The position numbers and the translations under genes were made by a program. DNA of 36,293 nt, taken from an uncultured Clostridia bacterium. GTDB taxonomy: Bacteria > Bacillota > Clostridia > Christensenellales > Borkfalkiaceae. Where the stretch lies: positions 1 through 36,293 of the forward strand of contig CANQQM010000057.1 of NCBI GenBank assembly GCA_947626005.1, given 5' to 3'. Of the stretch, positions 26,869 through 35,527 are shown one piece after another. Each line of letters starts with the position of its first letter. Within the stretch, counting starts at the first letter, position 1. The notes beneath the pieces are model-generated. The model did no database searches. It worked only from the letters and a program-made list of their open reading frames with translations, and was not told where the DNA came from.

Positions 26869-28995
26869 CTATAAATCGCTCTTCGCAAGCCGGTCTATGG
26901 CAAGCTTGATCCGATCTTTCATATCGATTCCGTCGTCGTTTTGCGGGATCATGAGCCTACCTTTCTCCTCTCCCGTCTCTATGTCATATACCACATAACT
27001 ATCGTTTTGCGCACGGATATAGCTGCTCTGACGGACGATCCTTCTCCCGAGATCGTTCCTGTCAACGTCTCCGATTGCCCGTAAAAACGGCTGATAGGCG
27101 TTCTCGGATTCCTTGCTCGCCGTCCAAAGTACGGACATCTCGTAGGGTTTATTCTCAATATCTCCCCACAAATATTTTCCGTATCTTCTCGGACGGAATT
27201 CGGAATATTTGATATAGTAATATCTCCAATCATATTTCCCGTTCCGTTCACATTCGGAGAGATATGCGTTCTTCTTTTCCAGAAGATATTCGTTCGTAAT
27301 ATGTTCCCGCTCCGAAAGTAATGTACGCAGGATTTGCTTTGTCTTTTCGAAATTATCTGCTGCGCTTCGGTGGAACAGATTCCTCCACGCCTCTTTGGTC
27401 GGATAAGCGGAGCCCAGTTGATACCGCCGCCACGTCCGTTCCTTCTGAGCATAGTTCCCGATTGCCATCAGTGCACAATCGATGTTATCCAAGTCGCACT
27501 GAAACAGAGAATGAAACCGTGCAAAAAGCTCAGGACGGTCTAATCCGACAATCCCGATTTGCCCATAAAGTATCTCATGGTCTTCGAGCGCAAAGAGTTC
27601 CTCGGCAAGCGCGGGGTTTTGTTCCGTCCAAACGAGTTTTTGCCGCTCTTCCTCTACCTGATAGGCATTAAAGTTGATACCGATTTTCTCATCGCTCTCC
27701 GGCTTTCCCGTGAGCATTACGGCATTCACTTGCCGCAGGATCGCGGGCATACGGTTGCCGCCCTGACGGCTCTTGCTGTCACTGATTTCGTCGGTCGAAT
27801 TACGAATCAGATTATTGATCATTCGCAATCTGCGTACGAATTGCGCCTCGGAAATTTTCGACTTGTTGCGGAGATAGGTGACGACCGCATACAAAAGAGT
27901 GGTGCGGTTGAGGGCAAACTCATCTGAAATGAGACGGCTTCGCAGAATGTTTACATCCCAGTTAAGTACCTTTTGCGGAGCATGCGTGTAACTGATATAT
28001 TTCGAAAAAAACTCTTTCGGCGTACAGCCGAGTTCGGCCTCGGTCCAACAGTCGAATGCCTCTTCCAAAAATGAAACGTTATCGAGGACATGTTCGTTCT
28101 TGATGCTGAAAAATTCCGAGATGAGGGAAAACCAATCCGTAGTCTTGCCCTGCGGAGAATCGTCGTTGAGATAATAAAGGATATCGCACACAAACCGAAA
28201 ATAGCGCAGAAAAGCGCGATCCGTAAGATGATCCTCGTCGCGATACTGCCATAACATATCCGCCCATGCGCGGTCGATCTTCCCGCCGATGCGCTCTGCG
28301 ACATTCGGATCCGCCTCCCTGAGCGAACGTTCCAATTCCGCTTTGAAATGTTCAAAATCCGTCAGCGGCTTCCCTCGGGAATTCATCTTGATGTACAGCT
28401 CGTCCGTAAGACCCATGTTCGACAAGGGAAGAAAATGAAAAGTAATTGCTCCGGCTTTCAATTTTTGCCAAATGCCGTCAACATTCCGAAACTTTTCTTG
28501 TATGGCATCGAGCATCACGAGCATCCCTTGCACCGTCGGGTCCTTTTTCCAACCGAGCGGAAACCAATTTTGATCGACGATCTCCTCGGAAAGTTTCCCC
28601 GAAAAAGCGGGTTGGAACTTTACGAGCCTCTCGCAGAACACACGGGCGCTGGGCCTCGTTTCATAACTGAAATTCTCCAAAAACGCGCACGCGGCGACGT
28701 GTTCCCGTTTTGCCGCATACCAATGCAGCAAAAATAGCGTCGTAAGGCGCTGTTGCCCGTCCAAGGGAATAAGCGTTCGCCTTTCGTCGATATCGCCGTA
28801 AATAAAATCCAATGTCGTGGGACGGTTTTCGATCGCTTCATACAGTGAATCCAAAAAAGCCGCTCGCACTCTGTCGACAAATACATTGCGCCTCCCCTGC
28901 GCATAGTCGCGCTGAATGATAGGGATCACGATTTTATCCACTTCCTCGAAAATACTGATGTATGAATGGAGCTTTGTGTTAGTCTCGGTGCTCAT
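26869..28995 (-). CDS. DUF262-domain protein (GmrS/ParB-like NTPase family), second gene of GmrSD-like pair
   Basis: KIVIPIIQRDYAQGRRNVFVDRVRAAFLDSLYEAIENRPTTLDFIYGDIDERRTLIPLDGQQRLTTLFLLHWYAAK (DGQQR motif). Confidence 0.88.
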   Translation of the reverse strand: MSTETNTKLHSYISIFEEVDKIVIPIIQRDYAQGRRNVFVDRVRAAFLDSLYEAIENRPTTLDFIYGDIDERRTLIPLDGQQRLTTLFLLHWYAAKREHVAACAFLENFSYETRPSARVFCERLVKFQPAFSGKLSEEIVDQNWFPLGWKKDPTVQGMLVMLDAIQEKFRNVDGIWQKLKAGAITFHFLPLSNMGLTDELYIKMNSRGKPLTDFEHFKAELERSLREADPNVAERIGGKIDRAWADMLWQYRDEDHLTDRAFLRYFRFVCDILYYLNDDSPQGKTTDWFSLISEFFSIKNEHVLDNVSFLEEAFDCWTEAELGCTPKEFFSKYISYTHAPQKVLNWDVNILRSRLISDEFALNRTTLLYAVVTYLRNKSKISEAQFVRRLRMINNLIRNSTDEISDSKSRQGGNRMPAILRQVNAVMLTGKPESDEKIGINFNAYQVEEERQKLVWTEQNPALAEELFALEDHEILYGQIGIVGLDRPELFARFHSLFQCDLDNIDCALMAIGNYAQKERTWRRYQLGSAYPTKEAWRNLFHRSAADNFEKTKQILRTLLSEREHITNEYLLEKKNAYLSECERNGKYDWRYYYIKYSEFRPRRYGKYLWGDIENKPYEMSVLWTASKESENAYQPFLRAIGDVDRNDLGRRIVRQSSYIRAQNDSYVVYDIETGEEKGRLMIPQNDDGIDMKDRIKLAIDRLAKSDL

Positions 28996-30715
28996 CTCGT
29001 TCCTCTCCCCTTTCGGCTTCCGTGTACAGCGACCCGCTCAAATAGGGCCGCAATACTCTGTTCATTTCATCCACATAGGCGTCCGCATCTACCTTGCCCC
29101 AAAAATGCAACTGTGTTCCCGCAGACATGCTGTAATACTTCAAAAACACCCTCTTTGTGCAAGGCGGAATAAACTCGCCGTTTTTATCCATTTCGATGAT
29201 ATGGTCCCGTTTGACGGCGAAAACGGAATTGCTCAATGCGGCATTGTTCCCCGTATCGAGAAGCGCTAAATTGCCAATGCCGTCCAAATCCATCTCTCCT
29301 CCCGCGGACAGCTCTGCAAATATCCTCTCCTGAAGCTCGGCGAACCGCAACCCCGAGATGCGCGTTTGGCCGAGGACTTAATCGATCTCGTTGAGAATCG
29401 ATGCATCCCCATCGGAAACCGTAGCGATTGCCTTCCGATGGATCGTGAGCCATTCCCGCCATTCGGCTTCCGTCTTCATGCCTTCCGAATGTTGCGCGTG
29501 TATGTGTTCCAAGCTCCAACGCGCGCCTTTCTTCAGCGTCTTGTATCGGTCAAACGGAAATCTTGCCCCCTCCTGTCTATCTGAACTCATGACGTTAAAA
29601 AGAAGAAGGATCTTTTGCAGTGCGTTGCGGTCATAATCGCTTTCATAACTCAAATCGCAGTACGCTTTGTTGAATTTCAAACTCTTCTTGATCTCCGCAT
29701 CCAATCGAGAAACAAATTCCGACTTCGTTACCGCAAGCGAAAGACCGTAGATTTCAGATAGGCGCATTGCCTCGACCGCAATCAAGTAGCCGATCTTGTG
29801 ATATAACGCATCATTCTCATACCAATCTTTCAAAATGAGGTAGGTGTGCGAGATCTCTTCCCAAATCTCACCGAGCTTTCGTGTTTCACCCATCTGCGTA
29901 AACGCAAAAAATGTATAATAGTTCTCCCGGCTGTTGTGCGGCTTTTGCGCGATGAGATCGAGGATGAGGTCGATCCGTGTCTGCATCCTGTCCTCGGTAC
30001 GGTTGGCAAGGAAAAACCAAAAGGGATCGTTGTGCAAATCACGCTCGATCGTATCCCATCGAAGAGAGATCTCCTCCTGCCTCGCGGAAGTGATGTCGTC
30101 ATTTGCGTTGCGGCTTAAAAACATAGCTTTCACCAGTTCGGCATTCGTAAGCGGGATCTTTCCGATATTGAGACGGATAAACAGTTTGCGAATATCTTCT
30201 CCGCCTCCGACCTCATACCAAATTACCGCAACGCTTTCCGCCAAATATTTGTCCATATTGGTAAGAACAACAGGCCTGTCGCCTTTTTGACGGAACCACT
30301 CCTCAATGCGCCGATAGGCATTCGCCATAAACCAAAAATCGATATTGTCCTCGGAGAGAGAAAAATCGATGGCTTTGAGGAATTGCTCGGATCTCGGCCG
30401 CGTTTCATATCGGACGGAAAACTGCGGTCCGTTCAGAAATCCATTGCTCGCTTTATGCAGGAACTGATAGAGAAGAAACAGCGTCGTCAACCGCTGTTGT
30501 CCGTCTACCACCGTAAAGGATCCTCCGTCACGACGCACAACGATCGGCTGCAAGCAATATCGTCCGCCGTTGGCATACGCCGAAGCATTATCATAAATAT
30601 CGTCAAGCAGCCTCGATACTTCTTCTTCCCAGCGATAACCGCGCTGAAATGAGGGAATTATAAAGTCCCCTTTTATGTCTCCTACCAAGACGGTATCCAA
30701 TTTCACACCGCTCAT
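28979..30715 (-). pseudogene. DUF262-DUF1524 (GmrSD-like type IV restriction) gene interrupted by an in-frame TAA at 29378-29380
   Basis: Track ORFs 29378..30715 (SFQRGYRWEEEV, VVDGQQRLTTLFLLYQF, WSLEHIHAQHSEG...ASILNEID*) and 28979..29350 (FAELQERIFAELSAGGEMDLDGIGNLALLDTGNNAALSNSVFAVKRDHIIEM...FIPPCTKRVFLKYYS) share one frame. They are separated only by TAA and nine sense codons (VLGQTRISG). Confidence 0.88.
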
Positions 30716-30927
30716 TTTCTCTCCTTATATGACTTTCACGATACGTTTTTTCGACGTCGGTCAAAAGGTATTTCCGCTTCCGCGACAAAACCGATATTCC
30801 GAGATGCGGCACGGCGCTTTCGGAGGACGACCCGATTCTTCTTATGCTCCGCAAGAACTTTTGCCTTTGTCTTTTCAAGAGCGCACGTATTCGCTCCTTG
30901 CATATAGATTTATTGCTCCGATTGTAT

Positions 30928-30956
30928 ATTTTACTATTATTCGACGGGAAAGTCAA
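30928..30956 (-). promoter_or_regulatory. Promoter of the GmrSD-like operon
   Basis: Minus strand TTGACT (30956-30951), 17-nt spacer, TAAAAT (30933-30928); leader about 200 nt. Confidence 0.6.
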
Positions 30957-31051
30957 TACCGCGTCTGTGTCTTGTCAATGTTTTTCATGAAAAACCGCCT
31001 TCCATGCTTCATCCCTCAAGTTCTTTTGCTATTTTTCTGTCACGATACAGA

Positions 31052-31534
31052 TTACGCGTTTGAAAGATCGGTCGAATAGACGTATCTGCGGACAAAGGAG
31101 TTTTTCGGGCAGCGCCCGCCTGTACGGATGATCCCGTACAGCTTGCTGCTTGCGTATACGCTTTCGAGTTCGATTGCTGTATCAAACATATCGGCAAAAT
31201 TTTTCAAATAGGAAGCCGCCGCGGACGTCTCTCCGCACAGGATGAACTGCAATCCGAGCTTTCCAAAGTCCTCTTTCAGAATATCGTTCAAAGTGTTCCG
31301 TGTCAAGTTTTTCGGCTTTGCCGAAAGGATATGGGCGAAGAACACTTTCCGCGTTCGGTCCTCTTCTCCCGTCTTTCGTTTCTCTATCGCCCTTTGCATC
31401 TTTTCGAGAAACGCGCCGAACTCATTTTCCGCCCCGATAGAATATTGCCCATGCTCAATTCGCTTTCCGCATACGCTCTGCTTCCGCAAAAACCGACGTA
31501 TCTCCCGCGCAGGGGCAGCGATAACGCATAGCAA
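31052..31534 (-). CDS. Hypothetical protein (up to 160 aa), possibly N-terminally truncated
   Basis: Protein-like composition (RTRKVFFAHILSAKPKNLTRNTLNDILKEDFGKLGLQFILCGETSAAASYLKNFADMFDTAIELESVYASSKLYGII). TTG start abuts a terminator hairpin; no clear promoter or RBS. Confidence 0.5.
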   Translation of the reverse strand: MLCVIAAPAREIRRFLRKQSVCGKRIEHGQYSIGAENEFGAFLEKMQRAIEKRKTGEEDRTRKVFFAHILSAKPKNLTRNTLNDILKEDFGKLGLQFILCGETSAAASYLKNFADMFDTAIELESVYASSKLYGIIRTGGRCPKNSFVRRYVYSTDLSNA

Positions 31535-31540
31535 AAAATC

Positions 31541-31567
31541 AGTCGGGAGTGTGCTCCCGACTTTTTT
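31541..31567. terminator. Terminator hairpin upstream of phd-doc
   Basis: AGTCGGGAG-TGTG-CTCCCGACT followed by TTTTT (+) and by TGATTTTTT on the minus strand. Confidence 0.8.
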
Positions 31568-31600
31568 CGTATTTTCTCTCTGAAAATTTTTCTAAATAGG

Positions 31601-31629
31601 TTGATTTTTAGCTATAATTCGGTTATAAT
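31601..31629 (+). promoter_or_regulatory. phd-doc promoter with overlapping inverted-repeat operator candidate
   Basis: TTGATT (31601-31606), 17-nt spacer, TATAAT (31624-31629); TATAA-TTCGG-TTATA (31613-31627) overlaps the -10. Confidence 0.65.
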
Positions 31630-31646
31630 AAGAGTGAGGTGATACC

Positions 31647-31889
31647 ATGCTGATCAATACAAGCCAAGTTCTCTCCATCACGGAGGCCAATCAAAATTTC
31701 TCTCGTGCGACGAGGATCGCGGACAAAGAAGGAAGCGTCGTCATTTTCAAGAACAATAAACCGCGCTATATGCTCGTGAATCTGCAGGATAATCCCGCGC
31801 TTGAACTTTCGGACGATGAAAAGATCGACGTCGTTGCAAAGCGCGTTTTGGAAAAGCACCGCAAGGTGTTTGAGGAACTCGCGAAATGA
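31647..31889 (+). CDS. Phd/YefM-family antitoxin
   Basis: MLINTSQVLSITEANQNFSRATRIADKEGSVVIFKNNKPRYMLVNLQ; 4-bp overlap with the following doc gene. Confidence 0.88.
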   Translation: MLINTSQVLSITEANQNFSRATRIADKEGSVVIFKNNKPRYMLVNLQDNPALELSDDEKIDVVAKRVLEKHRKVFEELAK

Positions 31890-32263
31890 TCAAATTCGGC
31901 AAAGAAAAAGTGATGCTTCTGCACCGCCTTCTCATCGAAGAGACGGGCGGCGAGGACGGCATCCGCGACGTCGGTTTATTGGAGTCTGCGCTCGAAGCCC
32001 CCTATATAACTTTCGACGGGAAGGACCTCTTCCCCACGAAAGAGGAAAAGGCTGCAAGGCTCTGTGCGGGGCTCGTCTCCAACCATGCCTTTGTGGACGG
32101 GAACAAGCGCATCGGCGTTTATGTGCTGTTGACCTTCCTCGAAGTCAACGGCATCTCTTTGGAGGCGACAGATGAGGAGCTCATCGAAATCGGGCTTTCT
32201 CTCGCAAAAAGTGAGATGAGGTATGAGGATCTTCTCGCTTGGATCAAAGTGCACGAAGTTTAA
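31886..32263 (+). CDS. doc: Doc-type Fic-fold toxin (death on curing)
   Basis: GIRDVGLLESALEAPYITFDGKDLFPTKEEKAARLCAGLVSNHAFVDGNKRIGVYVLLTFLEVNG (HxFxDxNKR Doc motif). Confidence 0.93.
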   Translation: MIKFGKEKVMLLHRLLIEETGGEDGIRDVGLLESALEAPYITFDGKDLFPTKEEKAARLCAGLVSNHAFVDGNKRIGVYVLLTFLEVNGISLEATDEELIEIGLSLAKSEMRYEDLLAWIKVHEV

Positions 32264-32282
32264 CGGTTTTTGGAATACAGCA

Positions 32283-32314
32283 AAAGAAGTCGGGAGAGCG
32301 CTCCCGACTTCTTT
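32283..32314. terminator. Bidirectional terminator between doc and the ADP-ribosylglycohydrolase gene
   Basis: AAAGAAGTCGGGAG-AGCG-CTCCCGACTTCTTT perfect 14-bp arms, T-rich tails. Confidence 0.9.
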
Positions 32315-32330
32315 CTTTTTCGGTGAATTT

Positions 32331-33122
32331 TTATTTGCAATATTTCCCGATGAACTCATCGATGACGGCAAGCAATTTTTCATCAAGGTAGCGCCGCGCA
32401 TATTGAACGTAAAATTCATCCACGCCGTAGAGTGCTTCCGCGACGCCGCCCGTCATTGCCGCGATCGTATCCGAATCCCCGCCCATCGAAACGGCAATCC
32501 GCACCGCGTCCTCGAAGTTCTCCGATTCGAGAAAACACTCCATCGCGATGGGAACCGTGCCTTGGCAGGTTTCGTTGAAGGGCATCCGCTCGTCCCGCCA
32601 CTCGTCGCAAGAAATATCGAAGGTATAATATTGTTCGAGATAGGCCTTGATCTCCTCTTTTGATTTTCCCGTCCGCGCAAGGAATCCCGCACCCGCAACT
32701 GCGACTGCGCCCTTGATCCCTTCGGGATGATTGTGCGTGACCTCTGCCGTCAGTTTTGCGAAATATTCCGCCTCTTCAAGCGTTTTTGCATACCATATGG
32801 CGGGTGATACACGCATCCCCGAGCCGTTCCCGAAGCTGTTGTAAGGGCCCATGCTCTCATCCGCCGCCCATCTTTTGAACATTCCCCCGTAGCCGCGGTG
32901 CGGATAGCGCTTTACATATTCCCGAAGAAGGCGCGCAAGTTCTTTTTTGAACCTCTCCTCCCCCGCATCTCCGAAGCGAAGAAGCGCCTCCGCCACCGCC
33001 ACGGTGCACACGGTGTCGTCCGTAAAGCGACAGTCGTTGCCGAACAGGCTGAAATCTGTCTTGTACGTATTGGAAAATTCAAAGCGGCTCCCCACGATGT
33101 CGCCGATAATCGCACCCCACAT
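32331..33122 (-). CDS. ADP-ribosylglycohydrolase family protein
   Basis: MWGAIIGDIVGSRFEFSN...CRFTDDTVCTVAVAEALL...SMGGDSDTIAAMTGGVAEALYG. Confidence 0.96.
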   Translation of the reverse strand: MWGAIIGDIVGSRFEFSNTYKTDFSLFGNDCRFTDDTVCTVAVAEALLRFGDAGEERFKKELARLLREYVKRYPHRGYGGMFKRWAADESMGPYNSFGNGSGMRVSPAIWYAKTLEEAEYFAKLTAEVTHNHPEGIKGAVAVAGAGFLARTGKSKEEIKAYLEQYYTFDISCDEWRDERMPFNETCQGTVPIAMECFLESENFEDAVRIAVSMGGDSDTIAAMTGGVAEALYGVDEFYVQYARRYLDEKLLAVIDEFIGKYCK

Positions 33123-33137
33123 GCCGTTTTTCCTCCT

Positions 33138-33680
33138 TTAGACAAGTAAGCCGACCGCCGTAAACGCGGCCGAGATGACGTTCCCCTCTTCCGCAAAGGG
33201 CAAAACCCCTTCCTCGAAAAAGGTATCGAATTCGAGCTCTTCCATCTTCAACACGATGTGCAGAACGTCCTTCTTTCCGAATTTCACCTTTTCTACGCTC
33301 TTGAACTTCGCCTGCAGGATGACGGAAGCGTTTTCATGGAAGTTCGCGTCGGCGGTCGGAGAAAAAGTCCCGCTCTGGATAATGGATCCCGCCGCCATCG
33401 ACTTCATTTTGCACTCACGGTAGTACTCTTTTTCGTCGTGAAAGATCTCGTTCGGTCCATTCAAGCACTCCGCCCCGGACATGAGGAGAAGCTTCAAAGA
33501 AAATTTCTTCCCCTCCTCGAAGGTCTCCCCCTCCGGCTTCCAAAGGTCGATGTTGATGGGACAGATCCCGAGATCGAACCGAACAAGCCGCCAGCCGTCC
33601 TCCCAATCGCAGACAAATTCTTCGCATATAAGCTCACGCGGCTCGATGTATTTGAACGCCTGTTTTTCAAAATTCGTCAT
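33138..33680 (-). CDS. Hypothetical protein (180 aa)
   Basis: MTNFEKQAFKYIEPRELICEEFVCDWEDGWRLVRFDLGICPINIDLWKPEGETFEEG...; short intergenic distances on both sides. Confidence 0.75.
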   Translation of the reverse strand: MTNFEKQAFKYIEPRELICEEFVCDWEDGWRLVRFDLGICPINIDLWKPEGETFEEGKKFSLKLLLMSGAECLNGPNEIFHDEKEYYRECKMKSMAAGSIIQSGTFSPTADANFHENASVILQAKFKSVEKVKFGKKDVLHIVLKMEELEFDTFFEEGVLPFAEEGNVISAAFTAVGLLV

Positions 33681-33691
33681 GAGGCTCCTTG

Positions 33692-34072
33692 TTATTGCTT
33701 CTTTTGTTCTTTCGACGTTGCGGGGCAGCGAAAATATTTGCTTGAAAGTCCGCAGAGCTTTTTTACGAGCGTTTTGGCTCTGTCCTCGGGGATATTGCTC
33801 GAAAGTACAGCGTCGATGAGAAGGCGCAACTCGTCATCGTCGAAAACGCGCGACGCAAGGTAACAGCCGTATTTGGGGATAAAGTCGATATCAAACCCCG
33901 CCGCCGCCAATAAAGACACGGTGCGCCCGATGGCCTTCCGCTCGAGCTCGATGCCGTAGTCGCACAAAAGATACCGTTGGATTTCCTCCTGCCACAACGG
34001 ATGATCGAAGTCGCTATACTTATATAAAATTTGTAAAATGCGCAGCGGCGCAAGTTTTTTAGGCTCGGTCAT
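33692..34072 (-). CDS. HTH protein resembling the N-terminus of WYL-domain regulators, WYL domain absent
   Basis: LAPLRILQILYKYSDFDHPLWQEEIQRYLLCDYGIELERKAIGRTVSLLAAAGFDIDFIPKYGCYLASRVFDDDELRLLIDAVLSS...LSSKY then stop. Confidence 0.78.
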   Translation of the reverse strand: MTEPKKLAPLRILQILYKYSDFDHPLWQEEIQRYLLCDYGIELERKAIGRTVSLLAAAGFDIDFIPKYGCYLASRVFDDDELRLLIDAVLSSNIPEDRAKTLVKKLCGLSSKYFRCPATSKEQKKQ

Positions 34073-34779
34073 GAAAGTTTTATACCCAAGCGTTCAAGTC
34101 CTTCCCTTACTTTTTCAGGGTCGTCTTTGCCCCACAAAGCGAAATCCAGATCGAGCAGATTAAATTCCTCTGGGACTTTCTCCCTCAGCGTCTCTTCATA
34201 CTTCAAATATTGGTCATAACTGTCCAGCTTGCTCCATTTTACTTTCCATGAAGGTTTTACTTGCAGAAATTCCTCTGCGTTGTCGATCACATAATTGTCA
34301 ATTGGGATATGGCAATATCGAAAATCCGCTTTGCTCTTCTGAACGCCGAGATAATCGGCAAAATCATTGACCGAATATAAAAATTTTAATGCCATGTTGA
34401 TCCATTTTTGTGCACAACCGTAGGTAAACCGAATCGGCTCGTCGGATTTTCCTTCTCTTTTTGAAATGTTGAATTCCTCATAGTATTCACACAATTTCTT
34501 CGAAAGCGCCTTGTGCCATTCCTTAAACTCCTCCTCCGTGACCGCTTCAAGCGCACAATACTCACTTAATTCCTTTATAAGATGCTCTCTCGCCTGTCCC
34601 TTTGGCGTCTCCTGTTTGCAATTTTTCTTTTCCCATTCGGTATATCCGCCTAAAACACGGCAAAAAGTCAAATATGCCTTGTCTACCGCCCATGCATAGG
34701 GAGCCTCATCCATGAGGAGCAGCAAGAATCGCAGTTTCTGCCTTTTCCGCCATTCTTCTTTCTCCATTTTCATTTCCAC
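34069..34779 (-). CDS. Hypothetical protein (236 aa), first gene of ADP-ribosylglycohydrolase operon
   Basis: FTYGCAQKWINMALKFLYSVNDFADYLGVQKSKADFRYCHIPIDNYVID; ATGA overlap with the downstream HTH gene. Confidence 0.72.
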   Translation of the reverse strand: MEMKMEKEEWRKRQKLRFLLLLMDEAPYAWAVDKAYLTFCRVLGGYTEWEKKNCKQETPKGQAREHLIKELSEYCALEAVTEEEFKEWHKALSKKLCEYYEEFNISKREGKSDEPIRFTYGCAQKWINMALKFLYSVNDFADYLGVQKSKADFRYCHIPIDNYVIDNAEEFLQVKPSWKVKWSKLDSYDQYLKYEETLREKVPEEFNLLDLDFALWGKDDPEKVREGLERLGIKLS

Positions 34780-34798
34780 CTCAATATTCTGATATTTT

Positions 34799-34890
34799 TT
34801 ACGACACCCGCTTCAGCTCTTCGTACACTTTCACCATGGCATATGCTTCACGCCGCATTTTCTCTATTGTATCATAAAGCTTTTCGAAAA
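34799..34890 (-). pseudogene. Possible remnant of a DUF2779 gene C-terminus
   Basis: Minus-strand frame reads LIFEKLYDTIEKMRREAYAMVKVYEELKRVS*. YAMVKVYEELKRV aligns with FAMVKIYEELVRA at the C-terminus of the intact DUF2779 protein (12693-14201), 9/13 identical. Preceded in frame by a stop. Confidence 0.4.
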
Positions 34891-35065
34891 TCAACTATAA
34901 AAGTGACAAAATCGAGATATAACCCTTCCGAACGACGGCCCCCGTTGCCCCTTATGCGATGAGGCAATCGGGATTCGATAGGCGAATATTTCCGTTTTCA
35001 AAGAGCCCCGAAAGACGTAACCGAATACGAAGACCGTAAGTGCAAAATATCCCTTCCGCCACACA

Positions 35066-35104
35066 AAAAATGAGCCGAACTTAAAATCGGTTCAACTCAT
35101 TTTT
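35066..35104. terminator. Imperfect bidirectional terminator hairpin
   Basis: AAAAATGAGCCGAACTTAAAATCGGTTCAACTCATTTTT. Confidence 0.65.
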
Positions 35105-35141
35105 GCCTTTACCGCATAGAATGACTGCCGCGGCCTCCATA

Positions 35142-35492
35142 TCAAAGCATTTTCATGTTTTTGACGGTATAGATGAAGACAGGCGCCGAGATTTGATGCT
35201 CTTTCGGTTCCCTGCCGACGATTTCCGCGTCGCCGCAGAAGCCCTCGGCCGTCTTTTTGTAGAAGGCGATCTCCTCGTCGGTCAGTTCCGTATCGGTAAC
35301 GATCTCGCAAAACGAATCGGACTCGCAGATGTCCGCGGCTTGGCATACCGTGAACAGCGAGCTCTTTCCGTGAGACCGCGCAATCTCCGCCGCTCTCCTC
35401 TTCCGCTGCTCGAAGTTTTCCGGATTGAGATCGGAATAGCCCCCGCACGAAATCGCGTTGCGGTACAGCTTGATAAGAATCGTTCCTTCCAT
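35142..35492 (-). CDS. Hypothetical protein (116 aa)
   Basis: MEGTILIKLYRNAISCGGYSDLNPENFEQRKRRAAEIARSHGKSSLFTVCQAADICESDSFCEIV...; RBS-like aagggga upstream; bounded by hairpins. Confidence 0.65.
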   Translation of the reverse strand: MEGTILIKLYRNAISCGGYSDLNPENFEQRKRRAAEIARSHGKSSLFTVCQAADICESDSFCEIVTDTELTDEEIAFYKKTAEGFCGDAEIVGREPKEHQISAPVFIYTVKNMKML

Positions 35493-35527
35493 AACTTTCC
35501 CCTTTATGATTTTCGGATAGATAAAAT

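Noticed and set aside
30675-31079. 134-aa plus-strand ORF upstream of the GmrSD-like genes
   Set aside because: Overlaps the predicted promoter and leader of the GmrSD-like operon on the other strand; no RBS or domain features.
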